DNA of 64,000 nucleotides from assembly GCA_020634625.1 (NCBI GenBank), contig JACKBJ010000015.1, positions 26,223 through 90,222 on the forward strand, written 5' to 3'. Numbering within the stretch: the stretch's first letter is position 1; every line of letters starts with the position of its first letter. This DNA is from Caldilineae bacterium (lineage in GTDB: Bacteria; Chloroflexota; Anaerolineae; Epilineales; Epilineaceae). Shown here piece by piece: positions 25,988-36,399 of the stretch. A program made the position numbers and the translations under genes. A model generated the notes under the pieces. The model was not told the origin of the DNA. It ran no database searches and saw only the letters and a list, made by a program, of their open reading frames with translations.

Positions 25988-27258
25988 ACCCCGACCCCCA
26001 CCGCATCGATCCGGCCGGCCTGATCACCGCACCGGCCGGCTTCCGCGCCGGCGCGCTGGCCTGCGGCTTGAAGGCTTCCGGCAACCTGGACCTGGCGCTG
26101 TTGCTGGCCGATGCCAGCTGTCCATCGGCCGCGCTGTTCACCCGCAACCGGGTGGCGGCGGCGCCGGTGATCCTCGGCCGCGAGACCCTGCCGGAAGGCG
26201 CCGGCCGGCTGCGGGCGGTGCTGATCAACGCCGGCAACGCCAACGCCTGCACCGGCGAGCGCGGGCTGGCCGACGCCCGGGCGATGCGGGCCGGCGCGGC
26301 GGCGCTGGCCGACTGCCCTCCGGAGGAGGTGCTGGTCCTGTCGACCGGCGTCATCGGCGTGCCGCTGGACATGGCCAAGGTCGAAGCGGGCCTGGCCGGG
26401 CTGCCGGCTCGGATCGGCCCGGCCGGCGGGCGCGACCTGGCGCTGGCGATGATGACCACCGACACGCGGCCCAAGCAGGCGGCGCTGGCGCTGGACCTGC
26501 CCTCGGGCGCCCGGATTCAGCTGGCCGGCGCGGCCAAGGGCTCGGGCATGATCCACCCGGACATGGCGACCATGCTGGCCCTCGTCACCACCGATGCGCA
26601 GCTCGAGCCCACGCGCCTGGCCGCCTGCCTGCGCAGCGCCGCCGACCGCAGCTTCAACCGCATCTCGGTCGACGGGGACACCAGCACCAACGACGCGCTG
26701 GCGATCCTGGCCAGCGGAGCCTCGGGGCATGCGATCGACCCGCGAGGGGCTGCCGGCGCCGCCGACCTGGCCGCCTTCGAGGCCGGCCTGACGGCGCTGT
26801 GCCAGCACCTGGCGCGGGCCATCGTCCGCGACGGCGAAGGCGCCAGCCGGCTGGCCGTCGTGCGCGTGACGGGTGCCGCCAGCGCCGCCGAGGCGCGGCA
26901 GGTGGCCAATGCCATCGCCACCTCGCCCCTGGTCAAGACGGCCCTGGCCGGCGCGGACCCCAACTGGGGGCGGATCGTGGCCGCGGCCGGCCGGGCCGGC
27001 GTGCCGATCGATCCGGCGCGCATGGCGCTCGACGCGGCCAGCGGCTTCGTCGAGGCGGGCGATCCGGGCGGCGCCTGGCTGCGGCTCTTCGAGGCCGGCA
27101 CCCCGAGCGCCTTCGGCGAAGCGGAGGCCGCCGCGATCTTCGCCGCCCCCGAGCTGACCCTGCGCCTCGGCCTGGGTCTGGGCGCGGCCGAGGACGAGGT
27201 CTGGACCTGCGACCTGACGGCGGACTACGTGCGGATCAACGCCGACTACCGGACCTGA
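25984..27258 (+). CDS. argJ: Glutamate N-acetyltransferase/ornithine acetyltransferase ArgJ
   Basis: Ntn-type enzyme that recycles the acetyl group from acetylornithine to glutamate. Length 424 residues. Motifs: LINAGNANACTG, LVLSTGVIGVPL, the self-cleavage site AKGSGMIHPDMATML with its conserved threonine, NRISVDGDTSTND, GEGASRLAVVRVTGA and DPNWGRIVAAAGRAG. Together with ArgC and ArgBD this gives a complete route from glutamate to ornithine. It overlaps the GNAT gene by ATGA and ends the operon. Confidence 0.97.
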   Translation: MNPDPHRIDPAGLITAPAGFRAGALACGLKASGNLDLALLLADASCPSAALFTRNRVAAAPVILGRETLPEGAGRLRAVLINAGNANACTGERGLADARAMRAGAAALADCPPEEVLVLSTGVIGVPLDMAKVEAGLAGLPARIGPAGGRDLALAMMTTDTRPKQAALALDLPSGARIQLAGAAKGSGMIHPDMATMLALVTTDAQLEPTRLAACLRSAADRSFNRISVDGDTSTNDALAILASGASGHAIDPRGAAGAADLAAFEAGLTALCQHLARAIVRDGEGASRLAVVRVTGAASAAEARQVANAIATSPLVKTALAGADPNWGRIVAAAGRAGVPIDPARMALDAASGFVEAGDPGGAWLRLFEAGTPSAFGEAEAAAIFAAPELTLRLGLGLGAAEDEVWTCDLTADYVRINADYRT

Positions 27259-27262
27259 GGCA

Positions 27263-27302
27263 GAAGCCGTCGTCGCGGGCTTGCGCTCGCGACGGCGGCT
27301 TC
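27263..27302. terminator. Strong hairpin between argJ and gyrA (convergent)
   Basis: A 15-bp near-perfect inverted repeat, GAAGCCGTCGTCGCG against CGCGACGGCGGCTTC (one mismatch), with a 10-nt loop, five bases after the argJ stop. No long T-run; likely works for both convergent units. Confidence 0.6.
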
Positions 27303-27357
27303 CGCAGCGGGTCGGATCGAGGTCCCGACGCCCGGTCGATGCGGCCGGATTCGGCGC

Positions 27358-29988
<2,631 letters not shown>

Positions 29989-30026
29989 GGGCTCCTCGCT
30001 GTTGCCGGGGTCGGTTCAACCGGTTA

Positions 30027-30035
30027 AGTATAGCA
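30027..30035 (-). promoter_or_regulatory. Extended -10 promoter of gyrA
   Basis: TGC-TATACT on the minus strand, about 40 nt ahead of the gyrA ATG. It is identical to the nonamer before glyA. Confidence 0.55.
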
Positions 30036-30088
30036 GCGAAGCCCCGTCGGACGGGCATTCCAGCGCTGCGTCCCGATGGCCGATCGGC

Positions 30089-30847
30089 TCAGCGAAGCGG
30101 CGCCGGATCCTCGGTCGCGACCGCCCGGTCGAGCATCTCCTGCAGCGAGCTGCCGGTCTCGGCGTCGCGCCAGGTCTGCCCGCGGAAGTCCCACTCGAAG
30201 CGGTGCTCGATGGCCCAGACGATCATCGACTCGTCGTTCCAGAGCGTCGAGTTCGGACAGCTTCCGGGCCAGGGGCCGCAGCGGAACTCCGCCAGGTCGA
30301 TGCCGCATCGCTCGACCCGCTGCGGATCACAGCCGTCCCGCGTGCAGATCCGCTGCCACCGACAGGCGCCCGGGCAATCGCCGGCCGCGCTCGGCTCGGC
30401 CGGGATCCAGTCGCTGCAGAACCGACCGTCGGCGCGTTGGGCGAAGATCGGGGCACCCCCCGCCGCGCCGCCGTCGGGCACGATGCCGGGCTCGACGGAA
30501 TACTGGCCGGCCACGGCGCCCGAATCGCCGATCGACATCGCGGTCTCGGGGGATGCGGGCCCCGGCAAGGCCGGCGAGCCGAGCAGGAAGCGCAGCAGCC
30601 CAAGGCCCAGGATCACCAGCATGCCCAGCGAAGCGTACATCCGGGTCCGCCTCAGCTCGCTCTCGCGCTGCTCGATCTCGATCGAGCGCTGCTGGAGCTT
30701 CGCGCGCAGCGGCGGTCCGTAGTCCTTCAGCACGTTGACCAGATAGGTCACGTCCTCGTTGTAGGCCCGGTGCCAATCGGTATCCGGCTCCGCACCCTCG
30801 CTGCGGAGCCGGTGCAGCCGTGCCTCGATGTCCCGTTGTTTCGACAT
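30089..30847 (-). CDS. Single-pass membrane protein with Cys-rich outer domain, unknown function
   Basis: 252 residues, not recognised. Residues 1-70 are charged and helical (LRAKLQQRSIEIEQRESELRR looks coiled-coil). One membrane helix is at ~72-89 (ASLGMLVILGLGLLRFLLG). The outer ~160 residues carry eight cysteines in a compact cluster (DCPGAC, ICTRDGC, ERC, FRCGPWPGSC), suggesting disulfides, ending with a Trp-rich segment. It is divergent from the HTH gene at 31038 across an operator-rich spacer. Confidence 0.7.
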   Translation of the reverse strand: MSKQRDIEARLHRLRSEGAEPDTDWHRAYNEDVTYLVNVLKDYGPPLRAKLQQRSIEIEQRESELRRTRMYASLGMLVILGLGLLRFLLGSPALPGPASPETAMSIGDSGAVAGQYSVEPGIVPDGGAAGGAPIFAQRADGRFCSDWIPAEPSAAGDCPGACRWQRICTRDGCDPQRVERCGIDLAEFRCGPWPGSCPNSTLWNDESMIVWAIEHRFEWDFRGQTWRDAETGSSLQEMLDRAVATEDPAPLR

Positions 30848-30872
30848 GCCCCTAGCCCATCCCTATGGCGTG

Positions 30873-30987
30873 CACGCTAGCGTGGAATGACCCCGACGCC
30901 CTTGACCGGCAAGGGTTGTCAAGTACCGGCTTGACCCTTCGCGAAACACGAGTACCCTACGGGGCAGTATCCGGTAAGAACTTACCG
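30873..30987. promoter_or_regulatory. Cluster of dyad operators in a divergent intergenic region
   Basis: Three kinds of inverted repeat lie within 115 bp: CACGCTAGCGTG (30873-30884, perfect 12-bp palindrome); alternating CTTGAC/GTCAAG/CTTGAC (30901-30906, 30918-30923, 30930-30935); and CGGTAAG-AA-CTTACCG (30972-30987, perfect 16-bp palindrome). The last CTTGAC overlaps a possible -35 TTGACC with TACCCT 16 bp later. They sit between a membrane protein gene and a small HTH protein gene, a plausible autoregulator. Confidence 0.5.
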
Positions 30988-31037
30988 TTGGCGGGCATGG
31001 ACCCAAGCGGATCGTGCGACTCAGGGAGCGTTGGTAG

Positions 31038-31457
31038 ATGGCTACGGACACGACACGGCTGAAGGAACGATTCGCATCCGCCGGGCTCGAGCGCTACGAG
31101 CTCGATCTGGCGCTCGAGCTGGCCGAGCAGGCCGCGGCGCGCAAGATCCCGCTCGAAGACATTCCGGCCCTCGCCCGCAACCTCGACCGCATCGACTGGG
31201 ACGCCATCCTTGTCCGGGTCGACGGCGCCGCCGAGATCATCGGCGTGGATGTTCGACAGGTCGGCAACCTGATCAAGTCGGACTTCGAGTGGATCGCGCC
31301 GACGATCTGGCTCCGCAACGACCAGGGCAACACCGTCACCCGACTCTGGCTCGGCGCCAAGGTCAAAGCCTTCGCGCGCATGCGGCTTCGCCGCCAGGAT
31401 CCGCGGGTGCTGGGCTGGCTCAAGCGCAAGCGCCGCGACTCCGCCCGGGTCCGCTGA
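31038..31457 (+). CDS. Small putative HTH DNA-binding protein
   Basis: 139 residues. The C-terminal half reads AAEIIGVDVRQVGNLIKSDF, then WIAPTIWLRNDQGN and TRLWLGAKVKAFARMR. This resembles the MerR/AlpA-type helix-turn-helix in which a helix-turn-helix is followed by a wing and a residue run ending in A-x-A-R. The tail is strongly basic (RLRRQDPRVLGWLKRKRRDSARVR). The N-terminal 60 residues are helical and unassigned. GGGAG precedes the ATG. Operators just upstream suggest it may regulate itself and the divergent membrane gene. No firm family assignment. Confidence 0.6.
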   Translation: MATDTTRLKERFASAGLERYELDLALELAEQAAARKIPLEDIPALARNLDRIDWDAILVRVDGAAEIIGVDVRQVGNLIKSDFEWIAPTIWLRNDQGNTVTRLWLGAKVKAFARMRLRRQDPRVLGWLKRKRRDSARVR

Positions 31458-31746
31458 AGCCAGCGCGCGCCGCCTTGGGCCCGGGCGGCAAGTCCGGCGA
31501 AGGGCGGGGTCCCCGAAGCCGGTCGAGCCTTGGGCTCGCCAGGATGGCCGGGGGATCCAGACGGTCTTCTGCATGGGCTTCATGGACTTCCGGTCATAGA
31601 CGGATCCAGGGCGCGGCCGGCCGGGTCGGCGGGTCGGGATGCTCCGAATCCCGGCGACCGGCGTCGCGCATGCGCCTTGGACATCCTATCTGCGCCGTTT
31701 CGTCACGTCAAGCGAAATCCCGCCTCACTTCCCGATCGCGCATTCA
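31458..31746. other. Intergenic region between convergent genes, nothing recognised
   Basis: About 290 bp between convergent genes. It has no coherent reading frame, no clear hairpin with a T-tract and no repeat. Confidence 0.5.
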
Positions 31747-34521
31747 TCAGGAACCCTGGCGCCGTTGGGCCAGGAAGGGCAGGTGAATCCGCCCCGCCAC
31801 GTCGGTGCCAGCCTTGCGGGTGGGCGTTCGCTCGACGGTCGCCGTCGCGCTGGCCCGACCGGTGAGGGTGGCGGTGGGCGTGGCCGTGGCCGGTCGTGGC
31901 GTGGGGGTGGCCGGCGGCCGCACCACGGTCGTCGGCGTCGCCGCCGCCGCCTTGGGGTCGTAGCGCATGATGCCCCAGCCTTCGGTGCCCACCCAGACCT
32001 CGCCACCCGGTGCGACGGCGATGACCGAGACGTCGTTGGCCGTCACCAGGCTGTTCGCCGGCGCCAGCGAGACCGGCTCGCTGGCCGGATCGGGCGTTGC
32101 GTAGATGTGCAGTCCGGCAAGCTCCCGGTCCTCGCGCCAGCTGTCCGGCGTGGCCGAGTCGCGCGCCGCTCCGCCGCGGCTGGTGCCGACCCAGACCCGG
32201 CCCTCGGCGTCGCGCGCGATGCTGCGCACCATGCCGCCGCGCGCGAGGAGGCGGTGGGTCCAGCTGTCGCCGGCACCCAGGTTGATCGGCGCCGGCCAGT
32301 AGGGTCGCTGATTGACCAGGTCGGCCTGCGACATGGCCCGGCTGCCGTAGGCGCCGACCCAGGCCCGCCCATCCCCGTTGCCCATGACGCTCATGGCCTC
32401 GGCGTAGATGGTGCCGGAGGCGAAGCTCTCCAGCCCCTGGCGCGTGTCCGACTTGGTCCAGCGATCGGCGGCGATGTCGTAGCGCGCCACGCCGCCCCCG
32501 ACCAGGCGCCCGCCGGGCGAGCCCATGGAATCCGGCAGGGTCTGATGATGGGCCGAGCTCACCCAGACCTCGCCGGCCGCACAGTCGACGTCGATGTCGG
32601 TCGTGTTGTTGGAGGCCAGGGTCGGGAACTCGAAGTGGCGCCACTGGTCCTGCGTGCGCTGGTGTACCGAGGCACCCGGCGTGAGCTGATCGACGCCGCC
32701 GCCCCAACCCTCGGAGCGGTTGCCGGTACCGACCCAGACCGAACCATCACAGCCGGCGGCCAAGGCCGAGACGCTGGCGTCGCGCAGCCCGGCGCTCGCA
32801 CCGCCGGTGTTCTCGATGTTGCGCAGGGTCCAGGCCTCGCCGTCGAAGACGGATAGGCCGCCGTTCTCGTAGACCCGCTTGCTCGCGTTCCAGATCGTCT
32901 CCAGGCTGCCGAACCAGACCCGGTCGCCCTGGGGCAGCACGGCGTGCACGTTGTTGCCCGCCAGCCCGGTCCATGGCGCCTTGCCGTCGGCGTCGGTGTT
33001 CTCCATCGTGAACTGTCGCCAGCTGTCGTCGCCGAGCCCCAGGGTGCCGGCCGTGTCGAGATCGGCCACGCCCGCGCCGAAGAGCGGCTGGTTCAGGCTG
33101 CCGGTTGCGATCCAGACATGGCCGTCCCAGCGCGAGCCGGCATCGCCGAAGCCGATGTCGCTGATGAAGTTGGTCGGCGGGGCCTTGTCGGTCAGCAGGG
33201 GCTGGCCGATGGTCAGGTCGAAGAGCCCGATGGGGCCGATGCCGCCGGCGCGTCCCAGCTCCGGGCCGGTGCCGACCCAGGCGGTCCCGCCGCCGATCGT
33301 CAGGGCCTGGACCCGCTCGCGCGGCAGACCGTCGGCGGTGGTGAAGGAGTCGCCCCGATCGAAGTTCCAGACGTCGTCGCGCCGGATCGTCGGGGTGCCC
33401 TTGTGGTCGAGCACGGTCACGCCGCCTCGGCTGCGTCCGACCCAGACCGTGTTCGCCAGGTCGGGATCGTCGGCCGGACCGACCGCGATGGCCTCGACCG
33501 TATCGCCCACCGGCCGGTCGGGCATCTCGAAGCGTCGCGAGATGTCGTCGGGGATGCGTTCGCGCGTGGCGTCGAAGAAGAGCAGACCTCGGCCCTGGAT
33601 CGCCGCCCAACCCCGATCCTGGGCATCGATCGCGATGGCCTGGATGTTGCAGGTGACGGTGACCTGGACATCCTGGCAGCTGGTGCCGTGCCAGGTGTCG
33701 TCACCCATGTCCGGCGTGCCGGCCGTGTCCAGATAGCTGATGCCGCCATGCACGCGCTGCCAGTAGGGCGGATCGTCCGGGTCCGGCGCCTGAGCCAGGA
33801 TCCAGTGCGGGCCCGTGCCCACCCAGAGCCCGCCGGTGCTGGTCAGCGCGAGCGCGTTGACGTTGTCGGAGACCAGACCCAGCCGCTCGCTGCCGTCCGG
33901 CGCGCCGATGAGCGTGCTGGCGTAGGTGATCGGCTCGGCCCACAGATCGTCCTCGAAGTCGGGCGTGCCGGCGGTGTCGAGCCGACCGACGCCGCCCTCC
34001 GACCAGGCGCCCGTGGCCGAGTCCTGCAGCTGGGCGCCGCCGACCCAGACCAGGTTGCCGTCGATGGCCAACGCGCGCAGATCGTCGGAAGGCAGGCCTC
34101 CGGCCGTGTTCTCTCGGGTATAGGTGTGCCAGACGTCGTCGGCCAGATCGGCGGTGCCGCCGTCGTCCACCACCCCGAGGCCGCGCGAGGTGGCGACCCA
34201 GACCCGACCGTCGTCGCCGACGGCCAGATCCCGAACCGTGTTCGAGGGCAGAGGCTGCTGCGGCGCCAGGATCTGCACATAGCTGCCCTCGGTCGGATCC
34301 CAGCGCACCAGGCCACCGGCCCGGGTTCCAGCCCAGAGCACGCCCTCCGACCAGACCAGGGCCAGGATGTCGTCGCCGTTGGCGATCGTGGCCCAAGCAC
34401 CGCCGTCGAGGCCGTCCAGCGGACGCGCCCGCGTTCCCTCCGGCGCGACGCGGCCCAGCAGCAGGCCGAGGAGCGCGATCGCGAGCAGCGCTCGAGCAGC
34501 CGATCCCGGTGTCATCTGCAT
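31747..34521 (-). CDS. Secreted two-component-regulator-propeller (beta-propeller) protein
   Basis: 924 residues with an N-terminal hydrophobic signal (ALLAIALLGLLLG). The body is many repeats of the Reg_prop type: 'VWVGT..GG...D' blades such as LWAGTRAGGLVRWDP, RVWVATSRGLGVVDD and VWVGTGNRSEGW. Several blades contain an LDTAGTPDxxDD element. It probably forms one or two seven-bladed propellers outside the cell. A Thr-Pro linker (~855-905) precedes the end AGRIHLPFLAQRRQGS, resembling a short LP-hydrophobic-Arg tail common in exported Chloroflexota proteins (recollection, not verified). GAGGTGAT is well placed for the ATG at 34521. Confidence 0.85.
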   Translation of the reverse strand: MQMTPGSAARALLAIALLGLLLGRVAPEGTRARPLDGLDGGAWATIANGDDILALVWSEGVLWAGTRAGGLVRWDPTEGSYVQILAPQQPLPSNTVRDLAVGDDGRVWVATSRGLGVVDDGGTADLADDVWHTYTRENTAGGLPSDDLRALAIDGNLVWVGGAQLQDSATGAWSEGGVGRLDTAGTPDFEDDLWAEPITYASTLIGAPDGSERLGLVSDNVNALALTSTGGLWVGTGPHWILAQAPDPDDPPYWQRVHGGISYLDTAGTPDMGDDTWHGTSCQDVQVTVTCNIQAIAIDAQDRGWAAIQGRGLLFFDATRERIPDDISRRFEMPDRPVGDTVEAIAVGPADDPDLANTVWVGRSRGGVTVLDHKGTPTIRRDDVWNFDRGDSFTTADGLPRERVQALTIGGGTAWVGTGPELGRAGGIGPIGLFDLTIGQPLLTDKAPPTNFISDIGFGDAGSRWDGHVWIATGSLNQPLFGAGVADLDTAGTLGLGDDSWRQFTMENTDADGKAPWTGLAGNNVHAVLPQGDRVWFGSLETIWNASKRVYENGGLSVFDGEAWTLRNIENTGGASAGLRDASVSALAAGCDGSVWVGTGNRSEGWGGGVDQLTPGASVHQRTQDQWRHFEFPTLASNNTTDIDVDCAAGEVWVSSAHHQTLPDSMGSPGGRLVGGGVARYDIAADRWTKSDTRQGLESFASGTIYAEAMSVMGNGDGRAWVGAYGSRAMSQADLVNQRPYWPAPINLGAGDSWTHRLLARGGMVRSIARDAEGRVWVGTSRGGAARDSATPDSWREDRELAGLHIYATPDPASEPVSLAPANSLVTANDVSVIAVAPGGEVWVGTEGWGIMRYDPKAAAATPTTVVRPPATPTPRPATATPTATLTGRASATATVERTPTRKAGTDVAGRIHLPFLAQRRQGS

Positions 34522-34578
34522 TCCATCACCTCGATAGCGGTCCCACGAAGCATCCTGGCATTCATGGCGATGCCGAGT

Positions 34579-34607
34579 ATTGTAGACGCAACCGGAGCGG
34601 ATGCGTC
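34579..34607 (-). promoter_or_regulatory. -10 and dyad upstream of the propeller gene
   Basis: TACAAT on the minus strand (34584-34579). Just upstream is a dyad GACGCA-N11-TGCGTC (34585-34607), a possible regulator site. Confidence 0.35.
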
Positions 34608-34668
34608 ACGGCCGATCCGCGTCGAGCGGCGCCCGACGGCCCTCGGCGAGGGCTCGCGCCGGCACCGA

Positions 34669-34677
34669 TGCTAGAAT
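34669..34677 (+). promoter_or_regulatory. Extended -10 of the PIG-L gene
   Basis: TGC-TAGAAT about 66 nt before the ATG at 34744, matching the extended -10 style of glyA and gyrA. Confidence 0.45.
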
Positions 34678-34743
34678 TCGAGCGGTCCATCCCGACCGAA
34701 TCCGGGGCCGCCGGGCGGCCCGCGCCCTGTCCAACGAGGCCGC

Positions 34744-35448
34744 ATGGACCTTCGAGACATCCGCACCTGCCTGGTCGTCATGGCCCACCCCGATGATGCC
34801 GAGTTCTCGGCCGGCGGAACGGTGGCCGCATGGGCCGAGGCCGGCGCCCGCGTCCACTACGTGATCGTGACCGATGGCTCCAAGGGCTCGGCCGATCCGG
34901 GCATGACGCCGGAGCGCCTGGCCGCGCTGCGCGAGGCGGAGCAGCGGGCGGCGGCCGCCCGCCTGGGCGTGGCGACGGTCGACTTCCTCGGCTTCCCGGA
35001 CGGGGAGGTCGAGGCCAACCTGCACCTGCGGCATGCCATCACGCGCGAGATCCGGCGCCGCCGGCCCGACGTCGTCGTCACCCACGATCCGGCCAGCCTG
35101 TACTGGGACCACTACATCAACCACCCCGATCACCGCGCCGTCGGCCAGGCCACGCTCGATGCGGTCTTCCCGACCGCTCGCGACCGACTGCACGCGCCCC
35201 AGCTGCTCGTCGAAGGCCTCGATCCGCACGTCGTGCGACAGGTCTTCCTGGGCGGCTCGCAGCATCCCGACACCTGGATCGACATCGAGGGCACCTTCGA
35301 GCGCAAGCTGGCGGCGCTGCGCGAGCACACGAGTCAGATCCACGACCAGGCGGCGCTCGCCCGCCGGCTGCGCGAGCGCCACAGCGCCCTGGCCGAGGGT
35401 CGGCCCATGGCCATGGCGGAGGTGTTCAAACGCATCAGCTTCGGCTGA
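34744..35448 (+). CDS. PIG-L/LmbE-family deacetylase
   Basis: 234-residue zinc-dependent N-deacetylase. The zinc motif AHPDDAEFSAGGT is near residue 15. VTDGSKGSADPGM and VDFLGFPDGEVEAN follow, and HPDHRAVGQATLDAV carries the second metal histidine. Known substrates of the family are GlcNAc-containing lipids, mycothiol/bacillithiol precursors and antibiotics; which applies here cannot be said. No thiol-biosynthesis partner is adjacent. Confidence 0.9.
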   Translation: MDLRDIRTCLVVMAHPDDAEFSAGGTVAAWAEAGARVHYVIVTDGSKGSADPGMTPERLAALREAEQRAAAARLGVATVDFLGFPDGEVEANLHLRHAITREIRRRRPDVVVTHDPASLYWDHYINHPDHRAVGQATLDAVFPTARDRLHAPQLLVEGLDPHVVRQVFLGGSQHPDTWIDIEGTFERKLAALREHTSQIHDQAALARRLRERHSALAEGRPMAMAEVFKRISFG

Positions 35449-35511
35449 TCCGCCGACCACCGACCGCGGCGCGCCGCGGCCGGTCGCAGCGACGCCCATC
35501 AGGAGGTTGAC

Positions 35512-36195
35512 ATGCGAGGACCCATCGCTCGAAACGCAGTCCGAACGGGCAGCCTGGCCCTGCTTCTGGCCACGGCGCTGGGCTGCCGGGCCGACGGCAT
35601 CCCCGAGCCCGACTACGCCAACCTGCGCGCCGAGCTCGTGCCGACCTACGCCCCGCTGCCGGCGGCCACCGCCACCCTGACCCCGCTGCCCTCGGCCACG
35701 CCGACCGAAGCCTACAGCAGCCCGACGCCGGACATCTTCGAGGCCGCCGGTCGGCCGGTGATGCTCGAGATCCCCGCCATCGGCGTCAGCGCGCCCATCG
35801 AGCAGGTCGGCCGCCTGGCCAGCGGACAGATGGACGTGCCCCGGATCGCCATGAACGTGGCCTGGTTCGACGAGAGCGCCCTGCCGGGGCAGAAGGACCG
35901 GCCGGCGGTCATCGCCGGCCACCTCGACTCGCCCACCGGCCCCGCCGTCTTCTACAAGCTGCGCATGCTCGTACCGGGCGACGAGCTCCTGATCACCTAC
36001 GAGAACGGCGACCGCCACGTCTTCGTGGTGGATGGCAAGGAACGCTACTACGACGACGACGCGCCGCTCTCGAAGATCTTCGGCCGCAACCCGGGCCGAA
36101 CGATGAACCTCATCACCTGCGACGGCGCCTGGGATGCCGGCGCCGCGAACTATCAGCAGCGCCTGGTGGTCTACACCCGGCTGAAGGGCAGCTGA
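35512..36195 (+). CDS. Class F-like sortase, lipoprotein-anchored
   Basis: 227 residues. The N-terminus is a lipoprotein signal (lipobox TALGC near residue 25) instead of a plain membrane anchor, followed by a Thr-Pro linker. Catalytic features: VIAGHLDSPTGPAVFYKL with the His, MNLITCDGAWD with the Cys, and YQQRLVVYTRL with the Arg, as in class F enzymes. AGGAGG precedes the ATG. Second sortase of the window; it presumably acts on a different set of surface proteins from the enzyme at 6658. Confidence 0.85.
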   Translation: MRGPIARNAVRTGSLALLLATALGCRADGIPEPDYANLRAELVPTYAPLPAATATLTPLPSATPTEAYSSPTPDIFEAAGRPVMLEIPAIGVSAPIEQVGRLASGQMDVPRIAMNVAWFDESALPGQKDRPAVIAGHLDSPTGPAVFYKLRMLVPGDELLITYENGDRHVFVVDGKERYYDDDAPLSKIFGRNPGRTMNLITCDGAWDAGAANYQQRLVVYTRLKGS

Positions 36196-36298
36196 GGCCG
36201 CGCCGCCTGGCCGATCACCGGGCTCATGGCGACGACCCCCTACATCTCGTCGCAGCCAGGCGAAGTCGGCACCGGATGTCGCTTTTCCGAAGTGGCTG

Positions 36299-36307
36299 TG
36301 TTACAAT
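36299..36307 (+). promoter_or_regulatory. Extended -10 upstream of the degenerate kinase gene
   Basis: TGT-TACAAT, giving a leader of about 85 nt before the GTG start at 36400. Confidence 0.5.
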
Positions 36308-36399
36308 GCTCGGCATAGGGGGAGAGGCTACTCGGCGCTCAATTTGTGCGTGGTAGCCAACGGCCTGCCCACCGGCCCAACGAGAGCGAGGACCGCCCA

